A stretch of DNA of 64,000 nt from NCBI RefSeq assembly GCF_928381505.1, contig NZ_CAKMSJ010000002.1, positions 124,001 through 188,000 of the forward strand. The letters are read 5' to 3'. Numbering within the stretch: the stretch's first letter is position 1; the number at the start of each line of letters is the position of its first letter. Source of the stretch: Rothia endophytica (GTDB lineage: Bacteria; Actinomycetota; Actinomycetes; Actinomycetales; Micrococcaceae). This document shows, piece by piece, positions 9,363 to 18,391 of this stretch. A program made the translations under genes and the position numbers. A model generated the notes under the pieces. That model saw only the letters and a program-made list of their open reading frames with translations, had not been told where the DNA came from and ran no database searches.

Positions 9363-10376
9363 CTAACCCTGTTTTTCGAGCATCTGACACAGCTCAAGGC
9401 CCTGGTAACCTAGCGCCCTGTTCACGGCACACATGGCAAGGTTCTGAGCATCCACCCAGCTGGTGACCGCTGAAAAGTTACTCACGCCTTCAAGGACCTG
9501 CCAGTGATTGTGCAGTTTCAGGGGTAGCCCCAGACCCAACCCACGGTACTTTCGCAAGACATAGGTGTCATCCTGTTCCAGCTCCGTCGAATCGCTAGAA
9601 CTATAGATCAGGGTGTAGCCAGCTAGAGCACCATCAGGTGCTTGAACTGCTGAAACCCACTGGCCGTTGCCTCTAGCGCTCACCCGTTGGTCATGGGAAC
9701 GGACTTCCTGAACCGACCACACCTTGGGCGTTTTGACCGATTGCCCGGTGGGCACGTCCACTTCCATATTGGTCCGTAGCTGAGCAAATTCTTCAAGATA
9801 CTCCGCGGGTGTAGCCCCCTGCCAGCTGATGAGATTGAAGCCTTCAGGCAAGCCGCTAGCCGGGGAACTGCCGAGACCGTCCTGCAAGGCCCCACGCGTC
9901 AGTTGCATGTGCTCTTCTTCGTGGACTAGCGAAAACCCCAGCGACTGAGCAAAGAGGTAGCCAGGCCAGGTTTTTGCTTGTCCGAAAGGTGGGTAGGCCT
10001 CGCCAGATACTAAATACGGCGTTGAGAGCAGTTCATCCTCACAATGGCGGTAAATAGCGCTACCTATTCCCTGACGGCGGTAGTCCGGTAGAACCTCAAT
10101 GTTGAGTTCTAGATTCTTTTGGACTTCGTCATCTGAGAGTTCAGCTGACGCCACACCAAGGAGCTCACCGTCGAGGTAGGCCCCGTAAAGCTTAGTGGCG
10201 TCTGGGTCTTCGATGGATCCGAAGTAGTTGCGTAGGCCGTCGAGGGTCCAGACACTAGGGTTGTCTCTGCCGTGGGACGCAGATGCCTTGAGGACGCGGT
10301 AGTAGTCGGCCAGCACCTCGTCCTGACTAAAATCAAGCGGTGTGATGGTGATGTTGCTGGTAGTTTCGGCGGTCAT
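9363..10376 (-). CDS. Tandem GNAT-family N-acetyltransferase
   Basis: A 337-aa protein with two GNAT folds. The first half contains the acetyl-CoA pyrophosphate-loop motif YRRQGIGSAIYRHCE around residue 100; the second half has YVLRKYRGLGLGLPLKLHNH around residue 275. The two-domain layout resembles mycothiol synthase and other actinobacterial double-GNAT proteins, but no MshD-specific feature is evident, so substrate is unknown. The ATG at 10376 is preceded by AAGGAAG. It is convergent with glnE (9-bp gap) and follows budA after 59 bp on the same strand, so it may share the budA transcript. Confidence 0.85.
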   Translation of the reverse strand: MTAETTSNITITPLDFSQDEVLADYYRVLKASASHGRDNPSVWTLDGLRNYFGSIEDPDATKLYGAYLDGELLGVASAELSDDEVQKNLELNIEVLPDYRRQGIGSAIYRHCEDELLSTPYLVSGEAYPPFGQAKTWPGYLFAQSLGFSLVHEEEHMQLTRGALQDGLGSSPASGLPEGFNLISWQGATPAEYLEEFAQLRTNMEVDVPTGQSVKTPKVWSVQEVRSHDQRVSARGNGQWVSAVQAPDGALAGYTLIYSSSDSTELEQDDTYVLRKYRGLGLGLPLKLHNHWQVLEGVSNFSAVTSWVDAQNLAMCAVNRALGYQGLELCQMLEKQG

Positions 10377-10435
10377 TAGTGCTTCCTTTGTAACGAGCTT
10401 TCGTTGATGTGGTCTTGGTGCAGGTGCATTCTTTG

Positions 10436-11188
10436 CTATGCGTGTTTTTCTGCCTTAGAAATCTGCTCGGCAAGGTCTTCGGGCGAAAGATCCGCTGCTG
10501 AGAACTCTGCAGTCAGTGGCAGGTGCAGGCTTAGATCGGTGCCGATACAGATTTCAACGTAGGCGTTATCCAGTTTGAAGTCGATGACGTGCCCGCCGCG
10601 CTCATGGTCGTCATCAATAAAATGCGCGTGGCAGCCGGGCACCCCGATTCCCTGCTCATAGATGGGCGTACGGAACCCGACAATGGTTCCTCGTACCTGG
10701 TTGAACTGCACGATGTCATCATTCTCGGTGGCGTCTACCATCTTGGGGTAGGGCTTTTCTTGCTTCTGCACGGTGCGGGTGCGGATCCATTCGAAGTCGC
10801 CCACAATCTTGATGGCGTACATGTAATTCTTTGAGACCGTGAAATCGTCAAGAACCTGAGAAGCCGATGTACGAATGATGTTGTTGGGCAAGCCTCTGCG
10901 GATGGTGGGTACAAAATTCATCACCACGGCAAAGGGTGTCTTCTGATCCAGGCTAGCTGGCTCTACGCTGCCGTCGTGGCGCATCTGGTAGCAGTTACCG
11001 TCCAGCACCACCATCTCCCCGTCCAACCCGTTGAAGGTGCCCACACCAAAGTTGCCGTGGCCCAGGAGTTCACCGATGGTCATTTCGCCGTCGTAGATAC
11101 CGTCAAGCAACTGGGACATCAGCCCAGTCTGGAAGACCTCATTGCGGTAAACGGTTTCGCCGTTGAGCTGGGTGGGGGAGTAAGCCAC
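10436..11188 (-). CDS. budA: Alpha-acetolactate decarboxylase
   Basis: This enzyme converts alpha-acetolactate to acetoin, diverting pyruvate away from acid or from valine/leucine synthesis. The 250-aa length and motifs are typical: YDGEMTIGELLGHGNFGVGTF near the N-terminus, the conserved QMRHDG, and the metal-ligand cluster GCHAHFIDDDHERGGHV near residue 190. The start is a GTG at 11188 with AAGAAGAG upstream. No acetolactate synthase of the catabolic type is next to it, so substrate must come from the biosynthetic enzyme or one encoded elsewhere. It lies downstream of glnA on the same strand, but a terminator at 11262-11305 separates the two. Confidence 0.93.
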   Translation of the reverse strand: MAYSPTQLNGETVYRNEVFQTGLMSQLLDGIYDGEMTIGELLGHGNFGVGTFNGLDGEMVVLDGNCYQMRHDGSVEPASLDQKTPFAVVMNFVPTIRRGLPNNIIRTSASQVLDDFTVSKNYMYAIKIVGDFEWIRTRTVQKQEKPYPKMVDATENDDIVQFNQVRGTIVGFRTPIYEQGIGVPGCHAHFIDDDHERGGHVIDFKLDNAYVEICIGTDLSLHLPLTAEFSAADLSPEDLAEQISKAEKHA

Positions 11189-11261
11189 GGTATTCTCTTC
11201 TTTCAGTGGGAGTGGTAACTACGTTTTCTACGGTACCGTCTACCCCGCCTGAGAGGGTTAA

Positions 11262-11305
11262 AACCACGCCCCGCGCCGGATTCATTAGCGGTGCGGGGCG
11301 TGGTT
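11262..11305 (-). terminator. Intrinsic terminator of glnA
   Basis: A 13-bp perfect GC-rich stem (11262-11274 with 11293-11305) is followed on the minus strand by TTTTAA. It starts 24 bp after the glnA stop codon and separates glnA from budA. Confidence 0.85.
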
Positions 11306-11328
11306 ATTCAAGACGAAACTAGGCGGTT

Positions 11329-12753
11329 TTAGACGCCGTAGTACATCTGGTATTCCAGGGGGTGGGGGACTAGCAACAGGGGAGCAAGCTCATTGGTGCG
11401 CTTGTAGTCAATCCAAGCTTGGATGAGATCCTGGGTGAAGACGTCGCCAGCCAGCAGGAAGTCGTGGTCGGCTTCCAGGGCTACGAGAGCTTCTTCAAGG
11501 TTGGCAGGTGCCTTCTTGATGTCTGCTGCTTCTTCGGCGGGTAGCTCGTAGAGGTCCTTGTCGATGGGTGCGGGGGGTTCTATGCGGTTACGGATACCGT
11601 CCAAGCCTGCCATCAGCTGAGCAGCAAAGGCCAGGTAGGGGTTGGACGAGGGGTCCGGCGCACGGAATTCAAGACGCTTAGCCTTGGGGTTGGTACCGGT
11701 GATGGGGATGCGGATACCAGCGGAGCGGTTACCCTGCGAGTAGACCATGTTGATGGGTGCTTCGTAACCGGGAACCAGACGCTTGTAGGAGTTCACGGTG
11801 GGGTTAGTGAAAGCTAGAACCGATGAGGAGTGCTCAATCAGACCGCCAATGTACCAGCGGGCGATATCTGACAGACCTGCATAGCCGCGCTCATCGTAGA
11901 AGAGGGGCTCGCCGTCCTGCCACAGGGACTGATGGCAGTGCATGCCGGAACCGTTATCACCGAAGACAGGCTTAGGCATGAAGGTAACAGACTTGCCCCA
12001 CTGGTCAGCGGTGTTTTTGATGACGTACTTGAATTTGAGCAGGTCATCGGCTGCCTGGGTAAGGGTTGAGAACTTGTAGTTGATCTCAGCCTGACCAGCA
12101 GCACCTACCTCGTGGTGGGAACGCTCGACTTCGAGACCTACCTCATCCAGAGCAACGCACATAGCATCGCGCAGGTCAGCCTGCTTGTCCACGGGGGAAA
12201 CGGGGAAGTAGCCCCCCTTGGTGAGGGTCTTGTTACCCAGGTTGCCGCCCTCTTCCTTACGGCCTGAGTTCCACGGAGCTTCGTCAGAGTCAATCTTGAA
12301 GAAGGTGGACTGGGGGGTGATTTCGTAGCGGACGTCCTCAAAGACGAAGAATTCAGCTTCTGAGGCGAAGAAAGCGGTGTCAGCGATACCGGTTGACTTC
12401 AAGTATTCTTCAGCGCGTTCAGCGACGCCGCGGGGGTCGCGGTGGTAGGACTCACCGGTACGGGGGTTCACAATTGAACCGGTAATAATCAGGGTCTTTT
12501 CAAGACGGTAGGGGTCAACATAAGCGCTCTTGGGATCAGGAATCAGCTGCATGTCTGACTCAGCGATGCCCTGGAAGCCGCGAATCGAGGAGCCGTCAAA
12601 CATCTGACCGGTAATGAAGAAGTCCTCATCAACCGCCTTAGCGGGCAGATTGAAGTGCTGCTGAACGCCGGGCATATCGCAGAAACGGATATCCACGAAA
12701 CGGATTTCTTCATTTTTGATGAAGTCTAGGACTTCCTGAGCAGTAGTGAACAT
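11329..12753 (-). CDS. glnA: Glutamine synthetase, type I (main assimilatory enzyme)
   Basis: This 474-aa GSI-beta enzyme is the main route for ammonium assimilation. Motifs in order are [20 protein letters not shown], the ATP-site [29 protein letters not shown] and the glutamate-site [19 protein letters not shown]. The adenylylation loop [11 protein letters not shown], with its Tyr around residue 400, is present, making this the likely GlnE target. The C-terminus [12 protein letters not shown] is typical. A GlnR-type operator lies 87-124 bp upstream, so transcriptional and covalent control can both be expected. The divergent RDD protein upstream is the usual actinobacterial neighbour. Confidence 0.96.
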   Translation of the reverse strand: MFTTAQEVLDFIKNEEIRFVDIRFCDMPGVQQHFNLPAKAVDEDFFITGQMFDGSSIRGFQGIAESDMQLIPDPKSAYVDPYRLEKTLIITGSIVNPRTGESYHRDPRGVAERAEEYLKSTGIADTAFFASEAEFFVFEDVRYEITPQSTFFKIDSDEAPWNSGRKEEGGNLGNKTLTKGGYFPVSPVDKQADLRDAMCVALDEVGLEVERSHHEVGAAGQAEINYKFSTLTQAADDLLKFKYVIKNTADQWGKSVTFMPKPVFGDNGSGMHCHQSLWQDGEPLFYDERGYAGLSDIARWYIGGLIEHSSSVLAFTNPTVNSYKRLVPGYEAPINMVYSQGNRSAGIRIPITGTNPKAKRLEFRAPDPSSNPYLAFAAQLMAGLDGIRNRIEPPAPIDKDLYELPAEEAADIKKAPANLEEALVALEADHDFLLAGDVFTQDLIQAWIDYKRTNELAPLLLVPHPLEYQMYYGV

Positions 12754-12839
12754 AGTCGGTTGTTCTCCTTGACGTGTGTCGACCGCTAAAAGGTGCGCTA
12801 ATGCTGCGCCCCGTGTTGGTACCAGCCTAGGCTGGCTCT

Positions 12840-12877
12840 TTTGCCCGCGAGTATCAGCTTTGTTTCACTCATGTAAC
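12840..12877 (-). promoter_or_regulatory. Two-box GlnR-type operator upstream of glnA
   Basis: Read on the minus strand the sequence is GTTAC-6 nt-GAAAC-6 nt-GATAC-6 nt-GCAAA. The first box matches the actinobacterial GlnR consensus GTnAC-n6-GAAAC exactly; the second is a weaker copy in exact phase. It lies 87-124 bp before the glnA start. Whether this organism encodes GlnR cannot be seen in the window. Confidence 0.7.
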
Positions 12878-13024
12878 AGGATGAACCCAGTGTGAGCGTG
12901 AGGTAAACATCAGCCGGTGTGTGCTAACCCTTCTATCTTAGGAAAATTCAGAGCCTGATCGTGGGACATCAACCGGTAAGGCAGCATCTATCTGGGAGTA
13001 TGACGCCGGGGAAGCTACACTGGT

Positions 13025-13489
13025 GTGGTGGTATCAAGAAAAGATTTAGGTTCATGGATCGAGGGTGCTCCCACCTGGATGGAGTACCCCGGTCAGGGTA
13101 TGGGTAGACCTCAGTACGGTAAGGGCGCTATCGCGCGCCCTTTGCCGCGTCTGATTGCTTTTTGCCTGGATTGGTTCCTTATTGAGGGTATTTTTTGGGT
13201 GCTAGCCCAAGGTCCGCTTTCCGGCGTCAACACTGCTCTAGTTGATAGCGTCCAATTGGTTATTTTTTGGCTCTACCTCGTATCCGCTGTCGGGTTCATG
13301 GGCCATACACTGGGGCATTTGGTGATGGGCATGCAGGTTCAGCGGTTGGACGGGCAGCCTGCTGGCTGGCTTACTGCCTTAATCCGGCAAAGTATGGTGA
13401 TGCTAATCCTCCCCGTGGTTATTATGGACGCTAATCAGCGAGGTCTGCACGATCAGGTACGCCACACCGTGCTTGCGGTTATCCGTTAA
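13025..13489 (+). CDS. RDD-family membrane protein
   Basis: This 154-aa protein carries the RDD signature ARPLPRLIAFCLDWFLIE (Arg plus Asp in the first helix) and three hydrophobic segments around residues 40-60, 75-100 and 120-135. It ends with the conserved GLHDQVRHTVLAVIR tail. Proteins of this type sit beside glnA in many actinobacteria; their substrate is unknown, though some RDD proteins have been linked to ion exchange. The start is one of two GTG codons at 13025 and 13028; the upstream Shine-Dalgarno is weak. It is followed after 10 bp by the next membrane protein gene. Confidence 0.85.
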   Translation: MVVSRKDLGSWIEGAPTWMEYPGQGMGRPQYGKGAIARPLPRLIAFCLDWFLIEGIFWVLAQGPLSGVNTALVDSVQLVIFWLYLVSAVGFMGHTLGHLVMGMQVQRLDGQPAGWLTALIRQSMVMLILPVVIMDANQRGLHDQVRHTVLAVIR

Positions 13490-13499
13490 GGAAGCTGAT

Positions 13500-14243
13500 A
13501 TGACATCAGAGAAAATCTCAGAGCCCAATGAGCACTCAGACGCCGGCCATATCGACTCGTCCTCAGAGCCGGTCAGCCCTGCAAACAGTGACCCTGCCCT
13601 GCCCAGCTTCCTCACCCACCCCGGGAAGGTAGACCGCTGGTTGCTGACAGCCTTGGGCCTCATCACGGTCTATTCGCTAGCGCTCATTCCCCTGCGAGCC
13701 TATCTGCTACTCAACCACACCTTCCTTTACACGCTTCTGACCGGCTCCAGTCTTTCAGTTCTCAGCATTGCAGCCCGTACCCCCTATCAGCCCCTGCTCT
13801 GGGCCGGGCTGGTGACAGTTGCTGCTCTCAGCGCAGTGAAGTTCCTAGTGGTGTACTTCTTCATGGGCAAGTACTGGGGGCAGGCCTTCCTTGACTGGAT
13901 CTTTTCCAGCCACACCCCGCTCTGGTATCGCAAACTTGAAGGTTTCGTGCAGAGACACATCTATTTCTGCCTCTTCCTCGCCTTTCTGCCCTTTTCGCCG
14001 ATACCTGCCACCATTCTGGTCGCCATAGCAGGGATTCGCAGGCTCAAGGGCTGGGCTATTGCAGGCTACGTTTTTCTACTGGCTCTTTTGCTCAAGTGTT
14101 TATATCTTTACCTGGGAGTTACTTTTGGTGAAGAGATTAAGCCGGTGCTGATGACCATTGACCGCTACATGATGCAGGCAACCCTGGCATTGATGGCCTA
14201 TATGTTCTTGGTGATTTGGTTCAAAAACCGCAAGAAATCTTAG
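13500..14243 (+). CDS. Multi-pass membrane protein, possibly DedA/VTT-like
   Basis: This 247-aa protein has a hydrophilic Ser/Glu-rich N-terminus of about 45 residues and then roughly five hydrophobic segments. The central region (KYWGQAFLDWIF, then HIYFCLFLAFLPFSPIPATIL and AGIRRLKGW) resembles the re-entrant-loop pattern of DedA/VTT-family proteins, where a small-residue and proline loop follows a Gly/Lys-rich segment. I do not see the canonical family signature clearly, so this is a tentative comparison. The ATG at 13500 is preceded by AAGGAAG 6 nt upstream. It is probably co-transcribed with the RDD gene and ends at a strong terminator. Confidence 0.7.
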   Translation: MTSEKISEPNEHSDAGHIDSSSEPVSPANSDPALPSFLTHPGKVDRWLLTALGLITVYSLALIPLRAYLLLNHTFLYTLLTGSSLSVLSIAARTPYQPLLWAGLVTVAALSAVKFLVVYFFMGKYWGQAFLDWIFSSHTPLWYRKLEGFVQRHIYFCLFLAFLPFSPIPATILVAIAGIRRLKGWAIAGYVFLLALLLKCLYLYLGVTFGEEIKPVLMTIDRYMMQATLALMAYMFLVIWFKNRKKS

Positions 14244-14255
14244 GATAGAAGTAAG

Positions 14256-14309
14256 AACACCCGCTGGTTTAGCGCTCTCGCCGCGAGAGACCAACCAGCG
14301 GGTGTTTTT
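14256..14309. terminator. Bidirectional intrinsic terminator
   Basis: A 14-bp perfect stem (14256-14269 with 14293-14306) is followed by T5 on the plus strand. It lies between the convergent membrane-protein gene and the VOC gene. On the minus strand the trailing sequence is weaker (TTCTTAC). Confidence 0.85.
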
Positions 14310-14325
14310 GTTTGGTGTGCTGGGC

Positions 14326-15201
14326 TTAGCTGTGCGCTAGCTCCGCGATATTGATCTTGCCCATGCGCATCAGCTTTTGATGAGCAGCAGGGGAAGCCAT
14401 CAGTTCACCCAGGTTCTGGGGAATGACCTGCCAGCTAATACCGTATTCATCGATGCACCAGCCACAACGCTCCGCCTCGGGAACAGCTGACAGGGTCTCC
14501 CAGAGACGGTCAATCTCCTGCTGGTCAGCAGCACGTACTAAGAGGGAAACTCCACCGCTAAAGGTGAACTCGTGGCCAGACCCGCCGTCGGTAATCATGA
14601 TCCAGTCACCGGCAATGTTGGCGTCAGAGAAGAGCACCTGATCGTCAGTGCCGGGCATGAGCATACGGTTTCCCAGCTCGGAGCCGGGGAAGAGCTCCAA
14701 GAGTTTTTCGGTAAATGCCATGGCGTGGTTGCCTCGGGTAAACATGATGGCTGGTAGGACGGCGGGGCGCGGCTCACCGGCGGGGTTAGTGAGCATGAGC
14801 TGCCAGCTCACTCCAAAGGGGTCCTGAACCCAGGCGAAATAGTCAGAGAAATCGTAGGAGTCCAGAGGCATGAGCTCTGTAGCCCCTGCAGTCATAAGAG
14901 CCGCATGAGCGGCTTCTAGCTCTTGGCGAGCGTCCCCACCTGCCGACGGGTCAAAGTTCATCATCAAACTGATGGAGGGGTTGGGAGTATAGGTGTCATC
15001 GGCGTTGATAATACTGAGCATCAAGCCCTTGACATCTAGTTCTACTGACATCAACTGGCCGGCGAAATCAGCCCTCTTAGCAGGCATGTCATCGGGATAG
15101 GTCTGGCTGGAGGTGACGGTCGCACCGAAGGCTGTTGAGTAGAGCTCAACCATTTGCTTAGCCTTGCCCGCAGACCAGATGACGGGAACAATTTTCTGCA
15201 T
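14326..15201 (-). CDS. Tandem VOC / PhnB-like (3-demethylubiquinone-methyltransferase fold) protein
   Basis: A 291-aa protein made of two PhnB-type glyoxalase/VOC repeats. Each half has the pattern of a metal- or substrate-binding beta-alpha-beta unit with an Asp-Pro-Phe-Gly-type stretch: WVQDPFGVSWQLML near residue 130 and DEYGISWQVIP near residue 265. The first half starts KIVPVIWSAGKAKQMVELYSTAFG, typical of PhnB-like proteins often annotated as methyltransferases on weak grounds. The ATG at 15201 is placed 5 nt after AAGGAG; an adjacent in-frame TTG is too close to it. Substrate unknown; standing alone between terminators, it gives no context clue. Confidence 0.85.
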   Translation of the reverse strand: MQKIVPVIWSAGKAKQMVELYSTAFGATVTSSQTYPDDMPAKRADFAGQLMSVELDVKGLMLSIINADDTYTPNPSISLMMNFDPSAGGDARQELEAAHAALMTAGATELMPLDSYDFSDYFAWVQDPFGVSWQLMLTNPAGEPRPAVLPAIMFTRGNHAMAFTEKLLELFPGSELGNRMLMPGTDDQVLFSDANIAGDWIMITDGGSGHEFTFSGGVSLLVRAADQQEIDRLWETLSAVPEAERCGWCIDEYGISWQVIPQNLGELMASPAAHQKLMRMGKINIAELAHS

Positions 15202-15289
15202 CAAAACTCCTTAGTTCGCTTAGTTTTCTCTAAGACTACCGGTACCTATCCACCACAGCTGCTAGCTCTTGCTAATCCAACATGCAAAA

Positions 15290-15336
15290 AGCCCCTCCCG
15301 CTACAGATTGTCTGGCAATCTCTAGCAGGAGGGGCT
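15290..15336 (-). terminator. Intrinsic terminator of the DUF4191 gene
   Basis: Arms 15290-15303 and 15323-15336 pair with one mismatch, and minus-strand RNA continues GGGGCTTTTTGC. It lies 15 bp beyond the stop of the gene at 15351. Confidence 0.8.
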
Positions 15337-15350
15337 ATGGGACAAATGAT

Positions 15351-16100
15351 TTAGCGCATGCCCTTGCGGTCGGGGCGCATACGCATGGGGTCGATACCCT
15401 TGGGCAGCGCGTTCATGATGTTGTTGTGCTTGCCCAAAGAATCAATGCGGTTAGCTACCTGGTGCATTTCCTGCTGGGTGAGCTGCTTGGGAAGCTTGTT
15501 GAGGGTCTTGGTGAGCTTCTTGAGCTCAACCTGGCCCTCATCGGTGCCTGAGTTAACCACGTGAACGGGAACAGTGGGCACAATCTTCTTGTACTTCAGC
15601 TTTTCCTTCTGAACCAGGGGGGCAACACGGTTGGTGGGGCCTTCGGTGACGAGCACGATGCCGGGGCGGCCAATGGCGCGGAAGATGACGTCCTGGGATT
15701 TGTTTGCGGCAACGGGCTGCTGCTCAAAGATCCAGCCGCGGCGCAGGGTAGAAAGTGCGGCCCCCGAGCGGCCGGGCTGTCCATCAAGCTGGGCAAACGC
15801 TGCCTTTTCTGCGCGGCGTGAAAGCACCATCACTGCAAAGAGGATGCCCAGGGGGATACCGATGAGCAGGAAGGTAATCCAGTTGTTCAGGAGCAGACCG
15901 ATGAGGAGGAAGACCAGTACCGTGCCGAAGAAGATGAGAGCGAGAATCCAGGGGATGTTGGGGTCCTGCTCGCGGGTCATTTTATAGACCTGCTTCATCT
16001 GAGCAAACATTCCGGGGCCACGCTTAGCGCGGCGCTCGGCGCGAGCCTGCTTCTTTTCTTCACGAGTCTGTGCGCGGGTGCTGCCACGAGATTCAGCCAC
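15351..16100 (-). CDS. DUF4191-family membrane protein
   Basis: This 249-aa protein has a very basic N-terminus (KKQARAERRAKRG), two adjacent transmembrane helices around residues 50-70 and 73-95, and a cytoplasmic C-terminal half with FRAIGRPGIVLVTEGP and a basic end. This layout and the conserved RRGWIFEQQPVA segment match the DUF4191 family found next to lipA across actinobacteria. Function is unknown; the constant link with lipoate synthesis genes suggests a related or merely co-expressed role. It is co-directional with lipA-lipB but separated from them by a 282-bp region with a hairpin. Confidence 0.88.
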   Translation of the reverse strand: MAESRGSTRAQTREEKKQARAERRAKRGPGMFAQMKQVYKMTREQDPNIPWILALIFFGTVLVFLLIGLLLNNWITFLLIGIPLGILFAVMVLSRRAEKAAFAQLDGQPGRSGAALSTLRRGWIFEQQPVAANKSQDVIFRAIGRPGIVLVTEGPTNRVAPLVQKEKLKYKKIVPTVPVHVVNSGTDEGQVELKKLTKTLNKLPKQLTQQEMHQVANRIDSLGKHNNIMNALPKGIDPMRMRPDRKGMR

Positions 16101-16180
16101 TGGGTAATCCTTCGTGTGTCGATTTTGGGCGCGCCGCTAGGTGAGGGGCAACGCCGTAACTTTCCCATTCTATACGGGCA

Positions 16181-16207
16181 GTGCCCGCCGGGAAAACCGG
16201 CGGGCAC
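16181..16207 (-). terminator. Hairpin between lipA and DUF4191 gene
   Basis: A perfect 11-bp stem (GTGCCCGCCGG and its complement) closes a 5-nt loop about 175 bp after the lipA stop. No U-tract follows on the minus strand, so it may be a processing or attenuating structure. The remaining 16208-16382 stretch shows nothing recognisable. Confidence 0.5.
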
Positions 16208-16382
16208 TTATACCTAAGATTGTGCTGATAATGGAACTTTCGGGGCTAAGAAGCGCACGCTCTCGCCGACCAACCTTCTCGCAGGCTCGCAGAGCTCGCT
16301 AGCGATTCATGCCAGACCCAGCCAGTCGGCTATGAGCGCGCGCTTCACAGCCCCCAGAGAACTCACCAGAGCCTCTTCAGGC

Positions 16383-17390
16383 TTAGCGGCCGGCTGCTAC
16401 CAGTGAGCTTGCTTCCTGCGCGGCGTATCCTTCATCGGAGATGTGCGCTAGGTGCTCGGGGATTTCACGGCCGTTCTTTTTCATGGCGCGTGCCCAGAGG
16501 CGTCCGGCACGGTAGGAGGAGCGAACCATGGGGCCGGCCATGACGCCGGCGAAGCCGATTTCTTCAGCCATGGCTGAGAGCTCTACGAATTCTTGGGGCT
16601 TGACCCAACGTTCGATGGGGTGGAAGAGGGGGCCGGGGCGCAGGTACTGCGTGAGGGTGATCAGATCGGTGCCTGCGTCGTGCAGGTCGCAGAGAGCCTC
16701 ATAGACCTCGTCGTTGGTTTCGCCCATGCCCAGGATGAGGTTGGACTTAGTGATCATGCCAGCTTCTTTGCCCTGGGTGATGACGTCGAGTGAACGTTCG
16801 TAGCGGAAGGCGGGGCGGATCTGCTTAAAGATACGGGGCACGGTTTCGAGGTTGTGGGCAAAGACCTCGGGCTTGGCATCGATGACCTGCTGTACGTCTT
16901 CTTCCTTGCCCTTGAAGTCGGGGATGAGAATTTCAACGCCGGTGTTGGGGGAGACGCGGTGAATTTGGCGGATGGTTTCGGCGTAGAGCCAGGCGCCGCC
17001 GTCTTCTAGGTCATCGCGGGCGACGCCGGTGACGGTGGCGTAGCGCAGACCCATTTTCTTGACGTTGAGGGCTACCTTGATGGGTTCGGTGCGGTCGATG
17101 GCAACGGGCTTGCCGGTATCGATCATGCAGAAGTCGCAACGGCGGGTGCATTCCGAGCCGCCGATGAGGTAGGTTGCTTCACGGTCTTCCCAGCACTCGA
17201 AGATGTTGGGGCAGCCTGCTTCTTCGCAGACGGTGTGCAGGCCTGAGCCGCGGGCCAGGTCGATCATTTCCTTGTACTCGGGGCCAACCTTAGCGGTGGT
17301 TTTGATCCAGGAGGGTTTTTTCTCGATGGGTACTTCGGCGTTGCGTGCTTCAACGCGCAGTAGCTTGCGGCCTTCTGAGGTGGCGCTCAT
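16383..17390 (-). CDS. lipA: Lipoyl synthase (radical SAM)
   Basis: This enzyme inserts two sulfur atoms into octanoyl groups on lipoyl domains. Both iron-sulfur sites are visible: the auxiliary cluster motif [12 protein letters not shown] around residues 55-66 and the radical-SAM motif CTRRCDFC around residues 81-88. The conserved [27 protein letters not shown] and LTQYLRPG segments follow. The 335-aa length is normal. The ATG at 17390 follows AAGGAG with 8-nt spacing. It lies 83 bp downstream of lipB on the same strand. Its substrate proteins, the two lipoyl domains of the E2, are encoded 3 kb away. Confidence 0.96.
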   Translation of the reverse strand: MSATSEGRKLLRVEARNAEVPIEKKPSWIKTTAKVGPEYKEMIDLARGSGLHTVCEEAGCPNIFECWEDREATYLIGGSECTRRCDFCMIDTGKPVAIDRTEPIKVALNVKKMGLRYATVTGVARDDLEDGGAWLYAETIRQIHRVSPNTGVEILIPDFKGKEEDVQQVIDAKPEVFAHNLETVPRIFKQIRPAFRYERSLDVITQGKEAGMITKSNLILGMGETNDEVYEALCDLHDAGTDLITLTQYLRPGPLFHPIERWVKPQEFVELSAMAEEIGFAGVMAGPMVRSSYRAGRLWARAMKKNGREIPEHLAHISDEGYAAQEASSLVAAGR

Positions 17391-17473
17391 TAACGGTGCT
17401 CCTTTGGGGTCATTACCGTTGGTTGTTTAAATCTTGGGTGCGGGCTGGGGTAACGGAGGTTGTGCCCGTAGGT

Positions 17474-18145
17474 TTAGGGCTCGGGCGTGAAATTTTCAGC
17501 CAGAGTATCTGTGTACCGCAGCATATGTGCTTCTAGTGCATCAACAATATCTGCCGGGTTTACATTCCGCCCCAGCTGTTCGCTGATGGTGGTTACTCCG
17601 GCGTCGGTGATACCGCAGGGAATAAAGGGTTCAAAAACATCCACGGGGTTATTGCAGTTGATGGAGAAGCCGTGCATGGTGGTGTTTTTTGAGACGCGCA
17701 GACCGATAGCTGCAATTTTCTTGTCTTGCAGCAGAGCGCCGTCGCCTAGTACCCATACACCTGAGCGCCCTTCGATGCGCTGGCAGATGATACCCATGTC
17801 AGTCAGGAGGTTGATGAGGATTTCTTCGAGGTCCCGCACAAACTTCACTACATCAATGGGTTCGGGGAGGCGGACGATGGGGTAACCCACTAGCTGACCC
17901 GGGCCGTGCCAGGTAAGCTTGCCGCCGCGGTCAATTTTGATGACGGGGGTGCTCTGGTCGGTGGGGTATTCGTGGCTTTCGGTGCGTTTGCCGGCGGTGA
18001 TCACTGCTTGGTGCTCAAGGAGGAGCACAGTATTTTGCTGCTGCTTGGCAGCTACTTTTTGGTGGGTCGCCTGCTGCAGTTCAAGTGCCGAGGAGTAGTC
18101 CACGTAATCGGGGGCTAAACCTACCCGTTCAAACTTTAGAGCCAT
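17474..18145 (-). CDS. lipB: Lipoyl(octanoyl) transferase
   Basis: The protein moves octanoate from acyl-carrier protein to lipoyl domains. It shows the family motif RGGKLTWHGPGQLVGYP near residue 75, the catalytic Lys in DKKIAAIGLRV and the catalytic Cys in PFIPCGI. The ATG at 18145 gives 223 aa and begins MALKFERVGLAP, consistent with family N-termini. The longer frame back to 18187 adds 14 residues without family resemblance. It is upstream of lipA on the same strand. Confidence 0.94.
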   Translation of the reverse strand: MALKFERVGLAPDYVDYSSALELQQATHQKVAAKQQQNTVLLLEHQAVITAGKRTESHEYPTDQSTPVIKIDRGGKLTWHGPGQLVGYPIVRLPEPIDVVKFVRDLEEILINLLTDMGIICQRIEGRSGVWVLGDGALLQDKKIAAIGLRVSKNTTMHGFSINCNNPVDVFEPFIPCGITDAGVTTISEQLGRNVNPADIVDALEAHMLRYTDTLAENFTPEP

Positions 18146-18391
18146 AGCCTCTAGACTATCGTTTTTACCCTGCAGTGAGAAAACCAAGAGGGCGGTGACC
18201 CTGTGTGGTTGACTATGTTTTTGCCAACAGCAGCTTTCAGCTGTGTTGTGGAGAGTTAGAGCATTGACCGGCTCTTGATGAGTCTGTGTGTCTTTCTATC
18301 CACAGCAGACCTTCACCGCGTTGACCAGTGCTTTTCTACTCCCTGTGGAGAGCATCAGCGGAGATTGCTCGATAGGTGTATCACTGTTTCT

